A stretch of DNA of 64,000 nt from Shinisaurus crocodilurus (GCA_021292165.1 CM037876.1:317964776-318028775); one strand, 5' to 3'. Counted from the stretch's first letter, positions 30,257 to 42,552 are shown. Numbers and translations: made by a program. Notes: generated by a model from the sequence alone, not told the origin.

Positions 30257-30986
30257 TGCCTTCCAGTGGGTTTTGTGTTCACGTTAATGCAAAGGAGCTG
30301 CGTCCGCATTTCACTGGAGCTGCATGCATGTGCTTAAACTATTCCTCTTGAGCTGCATTCCAGATCAAAATTGTCCCTCCCCAAGCTGCCCCACCCCCAC
30401 ATGTCAGGGAAAAGACACATCTGGGCCCGCATATGTTTTCCCGTTTGGGGAGAAAAGCAGCTGGGAGAGAAGCACAGGGGTTTATCCTGATACTCCTGCA
30501 ATGACGTTTATGACATTTTCCCCCACAGCTGTATCAAAGGAAAGGCAAAAACTGTTGAGAGACACTCAGCACATGGAAACAGCATGGAAACAGGATTACA
30601 CTGTAAAGTCATGGTATTTACTTCCAAATACATATGCTTAGGCTGCATTCCTGTACGCACTTACTAGGTGTCAGCCACCTTGAACTCAGTGGGGCTTACT
30701 TCTGAGTAGACACGCACAGGACTGTATTGCTAAGATTGTAGTCCAATCCCACAATTCAAGAGCAACTGGTTCTTTTTATGGCCTTATAATTTTGTTTTCT
30801 TTTGTTTTTACTTTTTAATATAGAGGAAGGGAGGGACATTTGGAGATTAACTTGAAAATTACCCAGGGCAGAAATTCCATAATCTCCCTTGCCAGTATAT
30901 TCTGGCGCGGAGCTGCTTTTAGGAAGAAATCGTTTTTCAGACAGGCTTCACTCCCCACGATGGACACAAACATTTCTCTTATCCTA
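30257..30986. other. Unannotated stretch with one short squamate repeat
   Basis: About 30645-30735 is the inverted counterpart of the 13.97-kb repeat (AACTCAGTGGGGCTTACTTCTGAGTAGACACGCA). No gene was recognised. Confidence 0.4.
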
Positions 30987-31130
30987 CTGTCGCCCCTTAT
31001 TAAAGAGGGTTTGCAAGTTTTTGAAACAATAGAAAGAAGACCTCTGTAACAAATGGCACACACTGCCACTGGCCTTTCAAGGTGGAAGAGGCTGGGAGGT
31101 GCCCTGTCTCTTGTTTACACACAAGTAACT
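30987..31130 (-). repeat. 144-bp segment shared, inverted, with 44700-44843
   Basis: Reads CTGTCGCCCCTTATTAAAGAGG ... TTGTTTACACACAAGTAACT. It lies immediately 3' of the LINE copy at 31131-32200. The reverse complement lies immediately 3' of the LINE tail at 44.5 kb with only a few mismatches. No other copy of it was seen, although other LINE tails of the family are present in the window. Confidence 0.85.
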
Positions 31131-32200
31131 CATCATCATCAGGCGATCACTCGTGACTGAGTAAGATTGTCTTCCAGGATAAAAAATTTACAAAAAAAAA
31201 TTTTTAAAAGAAGGAAATTCTAAAGAAAATTGTGTAGACTCTAGCGATGGGCCTGTAAGTGACTGGGGAGGCCAATTCTAGATCCACACAGCTTCCCACA
31301 GTGAGGACACAGGTTTCCAGATGGAAGATGGTCCTATGAAGGATTCGTTTGACGTGCTTTTCGCTTAGCACGTTTCTCCCTTTCACCTTGCACTCGGGCT
31401 TCTTCAAAGTCCATGGAACCTTTGTGAAAGTCCAACCTCCAGTTAGATCGTTCATGGGCCAGAGCTTCCCAGTTTTCAATGTTTATATTGCATTTTTTTA
31501 GATTAGCCTTATGAACATCTTTAAACCTCTTATACTGACCACCGATATTCCGCTTTCCATCCTTGAGTTGGGAATAAAGTAACTGCTTTGGGAGACGGCA
31601 GTCAGACATTCAAACAACATGACCGGTCCACTGAAGTTGGCGTTGAAGGATCATTTTTTCAACGCTAGTAGTCTTTGGCATCTTCCAGTACACTGACATT
31701 TGTTCGCCTATCTTCCCAAGTAATTCGCAGGATTTTCCCAGAGGCAACGTTGATGAAACCTTTCAAGGAGGTGGAAGTGACGTTTATAGATAGTCCATGT
31801 TTCGCAGGCATACAATAAAGTTGGTAATACAATGGCTTCATAAACCAGTGTTTTGGTCTTCTTACAAATATCCCGATCCTCGAACACTCTATGTTTCATT
31901 CGAGAAAACGCGGCACTTGCGGAGCTCAGACGATGCTGGATTTCACTGTCGATGTTAGCTGTAACAGAAAGATAGCTGCCAAGATAGAGAAAATGATCGA
32001 CATTTTCCAGTATTGTCCCGCCAAGCTGGATAGATGGCATCACCAAAGGGTTAGCTTGCACTTGCTGATGAAGCACTTCGGGTTTTTTGATGTTAAGTGA
32101 GAGGCCAAGTTTTCCGTATGCTTCTGCAAAAGCATTTAGGATAGTTTGGAGATCATCCTCTGAATGTGCGGAGACCACATTATCACATTATCATCAGCAT
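31131..32200 (-). mobile_element. Zinc-finger LINE, 5'-truncated copy
   Basis: The minus strand reads SAHSEDDLQTILNAFAEAYG (just after the YADD site), the thumb/C-terminal region (ASAAFSRMKHRVFEDRDICK, LPTLLYACETWT), then SDCRLPKQLLYSQLKDG, KRFKDV and a C-terminal basic stretch. The 3' end is the (ATCATC) tail at 31131-31142. Very close to 55.7-56.7 kb. Two frame breaks (near 31.6-31.7 and 31.33 kb). Confidence 0.9.
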
Positions 32201-32510
32201 ACACAAGGAACTACCACCACCATGATAGATATCCTAAATCTGGACACATGGAAATCCAGACCTGCGGAGGTTTTTTAGGGGGAATAGGCAGACCTGAGTC
32301 CACACCGTGGCTATAAGTTTAGAAGAAGTTCAGCATGTCAGGATCTGCTCCTCCAGGGTAGCACCACAGCTCCACCTGGTGGCGAAGATGCCTCCTTGCA
32401 GGAGCGAGCCCACTGCTTCTAGTTACTCGCAGAGTGTAGCCTCCTGCTGCTGGCTGCTCTCAGGCTGGATAATGCAGTCCAGCTGTGAGTAGCCAGGAGT
32501 AGCCAGGAGG

Positions 32511-32675
32511 CAGGACCGGTGCAGGCAGTTTGGTGCCCTAGGCAAGATCAGATATTTAGCACCCCCCCTTCCCACTTGAGAGCGCTGTGTTTTTTTTCAA
32601 GGCATTTCTGGCACCCCCCTTTAGCCCTGCGCCCTAGGCGGCTGCCTAGTTGGCCTAATGGTAGCACCGGCCCTG
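32511..32675. mobile_element. Small hAT MITE (165 bp)
   Basis: Ends CAGGACCGGTGC / GCACCGGCCCTG with exact 8-bp duplication CCAGGAGG (32503-32510, 32676-32683). Confidence 0.85.
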
Positions 32676-32860
32676 CCAGGAGGACCTATAGAAGTGCTGC
32701 AGTTTGCCTTCAACCCTCACCACAGCAACATGATTCCTTGTGTGGTTGCAACTGGCTCCTGACTCTCTGTGACCAGCTCCAGCTCCTGCCTGACTGTGCT
32801 TGACCTTCGCCTGTTCCTGACCTACACCTTTGGCCCTGTTCTACCTGGTACGTGACTGTA

Positions 32861-33226
32861 TAGATGTAACCGTTTGCCTCGCATGGGCGTAGCGGGCCGA
32901 AATCGGCCCCGCTCACGCCCGGCAAGGTCTTACCTTTGTCTTTCGGGTGGCTCGCCTCTCCGTGGCGAGCCGCCTGCGTGGCCCGCTCCGGTCCTGTCGC
33001 GTCACTCCCAGCACCGGAAATGACGGGACCCTGCGCAGGCACGCTGGACCCCTGTGGTGCGTTCTGCGCCTGCGCAGGGTCCTGTCGTGTCATTTCCGGT
33101 CCCGGAAGTGACACGACGGGACCGGAGAAGGTGGGTCGAGTGGTGCGGAGAACTTCTCCGCGCCGCTCAGAAGATCGAGTCGGATCGGATCGGGGCGCCC
33201 CCCCGACAGGTTTGGATGCATGCCTA
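32861..33226. mobile_element. CpG-rich MITE-like element, copy 3
   Basis: Starts TAGATGTAACCGTTTGCCTC and ends GGATGCATGCCTA. The interior holds GGGCGTAGCGGGCCGAAATC and the palindrome CGTGTCATTTCCGG / CCGGAAGTGACACGACGGG. Same family as 24.4-25.1 kb. The CCGGAAGTGAC core resembles a composite ETS/CRE site. Confidence 0.6.
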
Positions 33227-33510
33227 CGGTGACTGACTCACCTGGTCTGCTTTGGGATTTACCTTCCTGCCTCTGGCCCTTGCTTGGACTCCTCTTGCTC
33301 TTGACCCAACCCGTGCTTGACCACTGCTTGCCTACCAGACCCGCCCTTCACCTCCAGCCCCACCTTGCTTGCTATGTGTACCGACCCCGGCCCGGCTCCA
33401 GGACTCTGCACTCTTCTGACCTGCTCCAGCTGGCATCATCCCCTGGCCCCAGTCCGGCGTTCTAGCCAGAGTCCCTTGCCGCCCACGCCCTGGACTTTAT
33501 ACAGCACTTA
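33227..33510. other. Unannotated pyrimidine-rich stretch
   Basis: C/T-rich sequence (CTTGCCTACCAGACCCGCCC and similar) with no recognised gene or repeat. Confidence 0.35.
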
Positions 33511-33932
33511 CTAAGTGAACAGGCCCTATGAGGAGAGACTGAGAGAACTGGGCATGTTTAGCCTTCAGAAGAGGAGACTGAGGGGAGATATGATCGCACT
33601 CTTCCAGTATTTGAAGGGATGTCACACAGAGGAGGGCAAAGATCTCTTCTCGATCATCCCAGTTTGCAGGACACAGAATAATGGGCTCAAGTTACAGGAA
33701 CCTAGATTCCACCTAAACATCAGGAAAAATTTCCTGACTGTCAGAGCAATAAGACAATGGAATCAACTACCTAGGGAGGTGGTGGGCTCTCCCACTCTGG
33801 AGGCATTCAAGGTGCGGCTGGACAGACATCTGTCAGAGATGCTTTGACCTGGATTCCTGCACTGAGCAGGGGGTTGGGCTCGATGGCCTTGTAGGCCCCT
33901 TCCAACTCTACTTTTCTATGATTCTATGAACA
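33511..33932 (+). mobile_element. CR1 LINE 3' end
   Basis: Plus-strand CR1 C-terminus, 110 codons without a break ([20 protein letters not shown] through [16 protein letters not shown]), then 3'UTR and tail TCTATGATTCTATGAA. The cleanest CR1 3' end in the window. Confidence 0.9.
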
Positions 33933-35150
33933 GCATTTCATGTGCGTCCTTTACAAGGAGCTCCTTGATGGGGAGCACGAGAGGATCTCCAGTCAAATAA
34001 AGGCGATGACAAAACATACTCCAACTAAGCCCACCCTGTTTTATGCTGTTTTCCCAGGAGGGCTATGATTGACAGATGTGGCAACAGATATCCCATCAAA
34101 AGGGCGTGTGGGGGGTGTCGAGATGGGTGTTCAGCATTTGCCAGTCCCAGGAATTGGGGAAGGAAGGGGGGAACTAGGGAAGATTTCCATCTAGGCCACC
34201 TGGGGTTGAGGCTTTGCTTTTGTTACACCTTCAAGCCCCGTTTCCCCAGAAGTGGAAGTGGGTTGTATGGACACAGCCCAGGCACACACACCATGAAACT
34301 GCCTCCGCCTCTCTGCTGCCTGTCCACAGATGCAGAGTTCAGAAGTGCTCCACCCCAGGCTCTCTCGGCCTTTCTTTACCGCTTGCTCGGCCCATCCTCC
34401 ATGACTACCCGTGGTAAGTACTTCTTCCCAGATTCCACCTAAGTATTGAAAACTGACCCGCTTTCCTCTTCCTTCCTATGGGGCTGGAGCAGGCAGTTCC
34501 TCCGGCCCGTCCTCCTGTGTCTTGCCTCGCAGAATGCCTCTTGCCCTCCCACCCACCCACCCCGTCCTGTCCTCACCGTCAGCTTTCCTAATTTCTGCTG
34601 CATGTTTCTGACCCATGCTGCTGAGAGATAATGCACCCCCACCCTGAGTAACTGATGTGCATGTAGACTGCAAGGAGGCACATTTCGAAACTGAATTGAC
34701 CACGTGTTTTTTTGATTTATTGTCGGCTGAGCAGAAACTGCTGGAGTGATGGGGCAAAGCTCTGGTATAAACCAGACACCCGATGTGTAAGCGTCAACGA
34801 TAAATATGTTACTTTGTTCTCTATTAATTTTTCCACATTGTTTTCATCCCCAAGGACTCCCCGATTTGTAAATAAATGTACACGGTTACCCTGTCTCACA
34901 GTGGCAGAAACATTGCTGTTGTGATGGGTGCCAAAACCTTTGCATCTCTCTCTGTGTGTAGCATTTCTTACACGCCAGAAGATTTCTTGTTATCTGGTTC
35001 TTCGGAACTCCGCGAAGGAGACACATGGCTATGCAATGCAAGGTCCCTCTTCACCCGTTCAGTATGGACCACCTCTCGCTGTACTCCTCCATCCATTTGG
35101 GAGTCCATACCTTAGGTCCTAAGGCAGTCTTCCAGGTGTGTTGGAGCACA
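33933..35150. other. No gene recognised
   Basis: ORFs up to 125 codons overlap in several frames and carry no domain. No RNA gene or clear repeat. Confidence 0.4.
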
Positions 35151-35152
35151 AT

Positions 35153-35578
35153 TCATAGAATCATAGAAAAGAATCATAGAAAAGTAGAGTTGGAAGGGGC
35201 CTACAAGGCCATCGAGTGCAACCCCCTGCTCAATGCAGGAATCCAGGTCAAAGCATCCCTGACAGATGTCTGTCCAGCTGCACCTTGAATGCCTCCAGAG
35301 TGGGAGAGCCCACAACCTCCCTAGGTAGTTGATTCCATTGTCTTATTGCTTATTGCTCTGACAGTCAGGAAATTTTTCCTGATGTTTAGGTGGAATCTAG
35401 GTTCCTGTAACTTGAGCCCATTATTCCGTGTCCTGCAAACTGGGATGATCGAGAAGAGATCCTGGCCCTCCTCTGTGTGACATCCCTTCAAATACTGGAA
35501 GAGTGCGATCATATCTCCCCTCAGTCTCCTCTTCTGAAGGCTAAACATGCCCAGTTCTTTCAGTCTCTCCTCTTCTCT
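35153..35578 (-). mobile_element. CR1 LINE 3' end
   Basis: Minus-strand C-terminus and tail of the same family. A short internal duplication (TTATTGCTTATTGC near 35342) breaks the frame in the RAIRQWN block. Confidence 0.9.
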
Positions 35579-35854
35579 TCCCATCATCCCCAGCCAGCAT
35601 GGCCATTGGAAAGGCTGCCCAAAGGCTTAGGGCAAAATACACATGGGCCTCATCCACCGTTAAGGACAAGTACATGCGGAATTACATGTGTATTTCTTTA
35701 AAATGACAACAAAACACTCTGAAGTTCTGCACTAATTTTTCGCCCACCTTGGCTTTCCCGTTTTTAAGAGACACACATCATTCTATGTGTGCGCACCTTT
35801 TACACTGGAGAGGGTGTGTGTATGTATTTCATACCTTAGTTGAGGGTTGGGGAA

Positions 35855-35960
35855 GCTCTTTCAGCCCAAGGGCCGGATTCAGTTTTGGAGAAGCTGTCGA
35901 AGGCCACATTCCAGGGGTGGGCAGGGCTGAAGGCAAAGGCGCGGGGCAAAATTACACCCC
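35855..35960. mobile_element. hAT-like transposon fragment
   Basis: GAAGCTCTTTCAGCCCAAGGGCCGG and GGCCACATTCCAGGGGTGGGCAGGGC are typical of a hAT family whose copies begin CAGGGGT... Ends not resolved. Confidence 0.35.
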
Positions 35961-35984
35961 CCCAAATACAAAAATACCAGCATA

Positions 35985-36900
35985 TTGATTGTTTATTTAT
36001 TTAAAATATTACTTGCCCACCTTTCAGGGCAGAATCCCTCCCAAGGAGACATACAGCCATAAAACACGTAAAAACTGTTATGATATTAAGAAGGTTAAAA
36101 ACACGATTAAAAACGGTAAGAATACAATAAAAACAGCAATAAAAACAACAAAACAGTAAATAAAAACAGCAACAAAAGCAATCATATTAGGAGAAGGCCA
36201 GAGTAAAATAGAATGTTTCCAAAACATTCTTAAAAGTCTGCAACGTTGGACCACGGCGGGCCCTCGCTGGCAACTCATTTCAGAGGTGTGGGGCCACTGA
36301 GCAAAAGGCCTTCTCACATGTGGTCACCCACCAAACCGCTCTCGTCACAGGTGGGAAAATGAGAAGGGCTCTCTTGCGGAAATGAGAGTGTGGGCAAGTC
36401 GATATGGGTGATGGCGGCGCTCCTTCAAGCAATTTGGCCCCAAACTGTTTAAGGCTTTAAAGGTCAAAGCCAGCACTATAAATTGGGCTTGGAAACATAA
36501 TAATGGTAACCAGTGCAGCTGGTGCAGTATAGGTGTTATGATGATCTGACCACCTCACCCACACCAACACTTGGGTGGCTGCATTCTGCACCAACTGAAG
36601 TTTCTAGACCAGCGTTCTCCAACCTTGGGTCCCCAGATGTTTTTGGCCTACAACTCCCAGCATGCCCCAGCCAGCGTAGCTGGCTGGGGCATGCTGGGAG
36701 TTGTAGGCCAAAAACATCTGGGGACCCAAGGTTGGAGAACGCTGGTCTAGACTATCGTCAAAGGCAGCCTCACGTACAGTGCACTACAGTAATCCACCCT
36801 AGATGTCACTGGTACATAGATAACCGAGGCACGGTCCATTCCCTCCAGAGAGCCGACGTACCGGCCTAAGCTGGTAACGTGCACTCCTGGACACTGTAGC
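35985..36900 (-). mobile_element. L2-like LINE 3' fragment, split by a MITE
   Basis: AT-rich tail TTGTTTATTTATTTAAAATATTACTTGCCCACC at the left, then minus-strand C-terminal text (GGCAACTCATTTCAGAGGTGTGGGGCC, AAAGGCCTTCTCAC). Continues right of the MITE to about 36.9 kb with 'GCACTACAGTAATCC'. Confidence 0.6.
36610..36744. mobile_element. Fold-back hAT-like MITE, copy 4
   Basis: A 135-bp, almost perfect palindrome. Arms CAGCGTTCTCCAACCTTGGG and its complement, centre CCAGCCAGCGTAGCTGGCTGG. Duplication TTCTAGAC / GTCTAGAC (36602-36609, 36745-36752), one mismatch. Confidence 0.9.
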
Positions 36901-36915
36901 TCGGGAGCGCCCCCT

Positions 36916-37269
36916 ATGGCTGTGCCCTCTGAGTGCGGATGCCAGAGTGATGCTTGGGCCGCCGCTCTAGTCAGAGGGCTCTATGGCTGTGCCTTCTTAG
37001 GGCTGCTGGCGAGACTGGACTGGCAGGGGCTTCCCCAAGGCAAAGGAGCAGAATGCCGAGAAAGAAAAGTGGACTGGCTTTCACGGTGCGGGAGGGGGAA
37101 AGGGAACCAGTTCTTCACAGGGCTTCCGTCTTTCATCAAGGATGGGGGGGGAGAGCTAAGGGGGCAACCCCCTCGCCCCGCACTGCGTAGCTGGGCCTGT
37201 GAAGAGAGCTGGCAGGCCGGAATGGGTACAGAATCGTTTGGTAGCGCACACTGTTTTGAATGGGGAAGA
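36916..37269. other. Unannotated GC-rich stretch
   Basis: The open frame here runs into CR1 sequence at 37.27 kb and is a chance fusion. No domain. Confidence 0.4.
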
Positions 37270-37515
37270 ATCAAGTTACAGGAACCTAGATTCCACCTAA
37301 ACATCAGGAAAAAATTCCTGACTGTCAGAGCAATAAGACAATGGAACCAGCTACCTAGGGAGGTGGTGGGCTCTCCCACTCTGGAGGCATTCAAGGTGCG
37401 GCTGGACAGACATCTGTCAGGGATGCTTTGACCTGGATTCCTGCACTGAACAGGGGGTTGGACTCGATGGCCTGGTAGGCCCCTTCCAACTCTACTTTTC
37501 TATGATTCTATGAAT
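37270..37515 (+). mobile_element. CR1 LINE 3' end, short
   Basis: [18 protein letters not shown] through LDRHLSGML, then 3'UTR and TCTATGATTCTATGAA tail. Confidence 0.9.
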
Positions 37516-38595
37516 CTGGGCCCACATTCCCCCTGGAACAGCTCCTATGCATGCCCCATCAAAATCAAGAGGGAAAGACAGTTTCCTCCACAAAATAAGC
37601 CAGGGGCAGCTCTTCCAGATGTAGAGAGAACCCAGCAGGAAGGCTGGAGACAGGAGCAAAGAGGGAGGCCACGGGGGCGAAGAGCAGGTGACTGCCTGGG
37701 AGCACGGACAGGGCACAGGCCGGCCGCCTCGCCGCCGCCTCATTCTCCGCCACTGCCCGCAAGTTCCATTTGGTGGCTGTTGCGATGGATCTCTTTCGTT
37801 CCCTAATGAAGACAGATGGAGGTCTGACGCAGTAGCCCTTTCCCCTCGGTTAACCTCCTGCGTGAGTAGCCGGTGGCATCTCCTTGACGACTCAGCTATC
37901 AGTATCGGTCACAACAGCCGAGCGGGACCGAGGCGAAGCATCATTTAAGGCCGGCGCTGTCATAACGGCTGACCTTGGGCGGCTCCTGAAGAAAACGAAT
38001 TAGCTTATGGAAGTAGCCGAGTGGAAAGCTGGAACTATCATTTTCTAAAGATGTTCAAGGTAAAATGCCTCGGGGGACAATCTTTTGTCAGTTCCTGGGG
38101 GTTGATTAACTGTCTTAATTTAGCCATGATTAATGGCTTTCAAATCCCAGGGGGAGCTCCAAGTTTCTTTTACATGCCATATTCCTTCCTGGAATCGCCT
38201 TAGTGGACTCGTTCGTGTTCCAAGGAATGCCAGAAGTCACACAGGGTGGTGGAGGCGAGTATTCTTCTGTTCTTGCAAGCGAGGATCCGGGCGATGTTCT
38301 GCAGCGCCTGCAACATGAAGCGGAGCAAGGTTGGACCTGCTTAGAACCTGGATGGGAGACAGCTGGCGGAGACGGCCTTGCTGCTCCCGTGTGTTTTCTG
38401 GCAGGCAGGGAGGGAAGGAGACATGCGAACATAACAAACAAACAAGTCTCCAACGCCATTTCAATACAGGTGTTTGAGTTGCCATGGCAACAGGAGCATG
38501 AGTTTCACTTTTAAAACAAAAGAGATAATTTCCCTCGCTTGTCATTCCCCCAGGTGGGCACATGCCTCAGGTAGAATCGCAGTTGTCAACGCATT

Positions 38596-38628
<33 letters not shown>

Positions 38629-39355
38629 ATTTATTCACTGAAAGAACACTTTTTATAGCACGAAGTGCTTGCTCTGCAATTCTTCTGCAAAGGCCTCTGA
38701 GGAAGTTATCCTTTAATGGGGTGTGCAAAAGAGCGACACTCCCCGCCCGCCCGCCCCCCCCCAGCTAAAGCCGGCTGACTGCTGTCGTAAGAGCGAAAGG
38801 CGGCGAAAGAACAATTGAACACCAACACATATGTACAGGCGCGAGCTAAACAAGCCAGTCTGAAGGTATGGCAACTCCCGACTGGCAGGCAGTTCTTGTA
38901 CAGGTGTACAAAAAGGGGCTGGCGGCTCTGCTCCTTGCCTGTCCCAACAGGTGACACTGGGAGGCTGCTCACCTTGCCACTTGGGCAGGGCTCGTGGCGG
39001 GGCCAGGCTGGCTCACCTTGGCAGTGGCGGCTTGCTGCAGATTCCTGGGCTGCCCATTTCTTTTAAAGAAAATAATTGGTGGCTTTGTTGTCTTGCCTCC
39101 ACACTGGAGTTGGAGACATGGTCATAGGTTTCAGTGTCAATGTAAAGGTTCAGGCTCCTGAAGGGGAGAGATGAGGGGAAAAAATGGGATTTTATTTCTT
39201 TTGATGAGGATGAAAAATTGAGAAGAAAACCAACTGGGGAACTTCTTCTTTTTTTAAAGAAGGACAAGCCCTGTCCAGGGTGGGTGGGAGTCTGGCTGGC
39301 TGTACTTTTGAGAAGGGCCGTGCCCTCGGTGGTAAAGCATGCAAAAGGTCTCAGG
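37516..39355. other. No gene recognised; possible conserved non-coding stretch and a (GT)n microsatellite
   Basis: About 37790-38140 is non-repetitive and contains a homeodomain-like cluster (TGATTAACTG, CTTAATTTAG, TGATTAATGG). About 38310-38360 (GTTGGACCTGCTTAGAACCTGGATGGGAGAC) resembles a 5S-derived fragment. A (GT)n run lies at about 38599-38625. GC-rich bits at 37.7 and 38.75 kb are short. Confidence 0.35.
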
Positions 39356-39359
39356 TTAG

Positions 39360-39600
39360 GAACACAAGGAATGTCCGAAGGTGCTTTATAATGAGTCAGA
39401 CCCTTGGCTCTTCTGGCCCAGTATTGTCCACACTGACTGGCAGCCCTCCCAATTGGTGGCCATCACTACATCTTGCGGAAGCGAATCCCATGGTCCTTGA
39501 CTTGATTCTTACTTTACCATCAACACTGAAACGAAAGACCCGCAACGTGCCCTCTGCCAGAAACATTTCCCCTCTTTCTTTTAAAGATTCAGCCTCAAAA
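39360..39600 (-). mobile_element. CR1/L3-like LINE 3' fragment
   Basis: GAATGTCCGAAGGTGC..., CAGACCCTTGGCTCTTCTGG and GGTGGCCATCACTACATCTTGCGG match the family at 9.6 and 52.2 kb. Confidence 0.55.
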
Positions 39601-41106
39601 AAAGGGTTCTGTATATTTCAAAAGCTGACACACTACATTGATCAGAGTTATTTCATTGTCCCAGTGAATTTTGTTTTAATAGGATGACTGTTTTGATTTT
39701 GCACTCTTTCTCGCTCTCACTCAATCTGTCTCTGCAATATTTTAAATGCACTGAGAGAATACAAAGAAGCCAGCAACCGGAACAGCCCCCTACAAATGCT
39801 GTCATGGAATCATGAATTCTGGGCCATTAATCACTTGTCGAGGGCTAAAATGGTGCAGCCTCCAGTTAAAAGTCATGGCATTTTATGCAGTGGGGGGGGG
39901 GGTCTGTGATGGATGAAAATCTTACCATGTTGATGCCCTGGTTAATAAAAAGCTGAACAGCAGCATGTGCAAAAGTTGTATAGTAAAACACCAGCATCTG
40001 CATCTCCTTTGTACCCTGGGCCTAGAAGGTAAGGCACCAAACTGCAAAAACAAACAAACAAACCCCAAACAAAAAATAAAAACCAAGCTTTGGGAAGAGG
40101 TGACCCAGGGTAGCTGTCACAGCCCTCAGCCCTGGGAGCTTCCAATGTGCAGCAAAGGATTCCGATGAGGACAAGGCACGGGCTGCTCTCTGGGGGGTAG
40201 AACAGTCAGTGCCCTTATCGAGGGCTCTCCCAGCCAGGAGATGCAGCCCTGCCATCGATGTTTGGCTCAGAGAATGAGTCCCTGGCAGAACCTCCAACTC
40301 CCCAGTCTTGCAGACGTCTCAGGCTACAAAATGAGGGGAGGGCCCTTCAACAATCCAGCCAACTCCTCCAGGAGGGGTGGCGCTGACCACACTACAGGTC
40401 TTGTCAGCCTACATAAGACTTCAGTGTAGGCTTCAGCTCCCTGCTGAGACAACATCCTCCTATGGTTGTAGTAGGAGAGAGTTCCTGCCAGCAGGACCCA
40501 CTTGGGAGCTGTCCGGGGGGGCCTACTTTCTCCCTGTCTTGATCTTGCTACTAGCTTCCAGTGTGAGCCTCAAGGAGCCACAGAACAAGACAGTCGCTGA
40601 CATAAGGATAATAAAGCTGGAGCACTACCGAAGCCACTATTTCACACCTCACTCCAGTTGGTGGACTTCTAGTAGGTTCAACTAAAAAAATAAAGCAGAT
40701 CTCCCAAGCCTGAAGTCTACTCAGCCCTGAGCTACAGGAGGGACCCAGTAATGCTCCAAATAAGACTAATTCAGGCGCCTTCAGGCCATTCTTTGCAATG
40801 AAGCAACAAATAGTACACCAACACACAACAAACCACTGCTAATAAAGCAGAAGGCTATGAGGAAAATCTGTCCCTTATCAGCTAACAATAGACAGTTCCA
40901 ACATTTTGCTAATAAAATTTGTTGTCTCTGTGCTGCACCTCTTTTGCACATGTAATAAAGACAGAGAACCAAATATTCTAGAATTTAATTTCTGGAAAGT
41001 AAACAAGAAAGGCAGAAAAGTATGAATCAGTATAAATCCAAATCACTGCATAGATAAATCTCTCCCCAGCCATATAGCACTTCTGCAGCAAGCCTATGAA
41101 ATGTAA

Positions 41107-41146
<40 letters not shown>

Positions 41147-41640
41147 GATGATGATAATTAATAATAAAATATATTCCACCCCCATTTCATGAAATTTGAG
41201 CTTTTCTTTCCTTGCTAACACCTTGAGGTCCATATGAGTAAGCAACAGTTCAGACTAATGCAAAGAGATATACTGCCAAATCCTTATTCTCATCATTATT
41301 AAGCTGGCAAGTTGGCAACGCAGACTAACCTGGAGTGCCAGAAATAATGAGAGTGCCAAACAGCTCCTGATGAATAATGCACAAGGCCTGATTTCTCCAG
41401 TTCCCAGCAGAACCCTCCCAGACCACCCCCTAGCCGACAATGTGGAGTGACTACAAATCTGTATTGTTCGGCTTGCCAGTCTTATCTCTTTAGCGGGCTC
41501 ATTTGTTTCCCAATAATCACTACTGTGCAGTTGGTTTGTATTCCAAGAGGAAACCCTGAAAACACAATAATGGAATTCTGATTCACACAGTAAGTGAAGC
41601 TGGTAATCACTGTTCATCGCTCCCCCTGCCCCCCCATCAA
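39601..41640. other. No gene recognised; (AAT)n microsatellite
   Basis: A (AAT)n tract of about 13 units lies at 41107-41145. ORFs up to 129 codons have no domain. The poly-G at 39892-39902 is the only other simple repeat of note. Confidence 0.4.
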
Positions 41641-41649
41641 GCACCCAAG

Positions 41650-42309
41650 ATAGTTGTTGCCAAATATTTATTATTTTATTAAAAGTATTTCTATATCGCT
41701 TTTCTGTACACCAGGGCCCTCAAAGCAATGTACAAGTTAGAACACTTAGAGCGCAATCCTATGCATGTTTAATCAGGAAAAAGGCCTACAAATCCCAGCA
41801 TGCCCCAGCCAGCTGTGCTTGTGTCTTTAATACATTAATATCACAGCCAATAAAAAACAGAAACAAAATGTTATTTTAAACAGGCCAAAATAATAGTAGG
41901 ATATCAAGGTCTGATGAAACAATACAGATACAGTTGTTTTTTTGTTTTACAGCCTGCCTAAAACTCAGCCCAGTCTGAACTCCCTCCACAATTAGGGTGC
42001 TGCTACAGAAAAGGCCCTGTCTCATGTACCCAGCAACCTAGTATCTCTTGGTGGTGGGAGATTCAACAGGGCTTCTGATGAAGATGGCAGGATCAAATGG
42101 GATATCCTGACCCCAAGCTGTTTAGGACTATATAGGTCAAACCCCCATCTGGACAGAGATAGCCTAGTGACAGTTATCCATGCTCTGGTAATCTCCTGGA
42201 TGGATTACTGCAATGTGTTGTACGTGGGACTACTTTTGAAGATGGTCAGAAACTTCAGTTACTTCAAAAAAGACCTGCTAGGTTTCTAACTGGGACTGGC
42301 TGATTGGAT
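41650..42309. mobile_element. L2-like LINE pieces
   Basis: 41650-41750 is a minus-oriented LINE tail (TATTTATTATTTTATTAAAAG...). From about 42130 the plus strand reads L2 C-terminal text (CATCTGGACAGAGATAGCC, GATGGATTACTGCAATGTG, ACTACTTTTGAAGATGG) up to the SINE insertion. Confidence 0.6.
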
Positions 42310-42311
42310 GA

Positions 42312-42552
42312 TGAGATGCGTGGCGTAGTGGTTAGGGTGTTGGACTCGGACTCAGAAGATCCAGGTTCGAGTCCCCACTCGGCCATGAAGCTCACTGGGT
42401 GACTTTGGGCCAGTCACTGACTCTCAGCCTGACCTACTTCACAGGGTTGTTGTGAGGATAAAATGGAGAAGAGGAGGATTAAGTAAGCCGCTTAGGGTTC
42501 CTTGCAGGAAAAAAGGTGGGATATAAATATAATAAAATAAATAAATAAATGC
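42312..42552 (+). mobile_element. tRNA-derived CORE/MIR-like SINE
   Basis: The head carries Pol III boxes: A-box-like GGCGTAGTGGTTAGGGTG and a perfect B-box GGTTCGAGTCC (42364-42374). A MIR-like core follows (GGGTGACTTTGGGCCAGTCAC; CACAGGGTTGTTGTGAGGAT) and then (AAAT)n. It inserted into the surrounding L2. Confidence 0.85.

Noticed and set aside
36916..37431. 171-codon ORF
   Set aside because: Chance fusion of unique sequence to the CR1 C-terminus.
42312..42400. tRNA gene
   Set aside because: Good A- and B-boxes but followed by a MIR-like core and A-rich tail inside an L2, i.e. a SINE. No full cloverleaf was seen.
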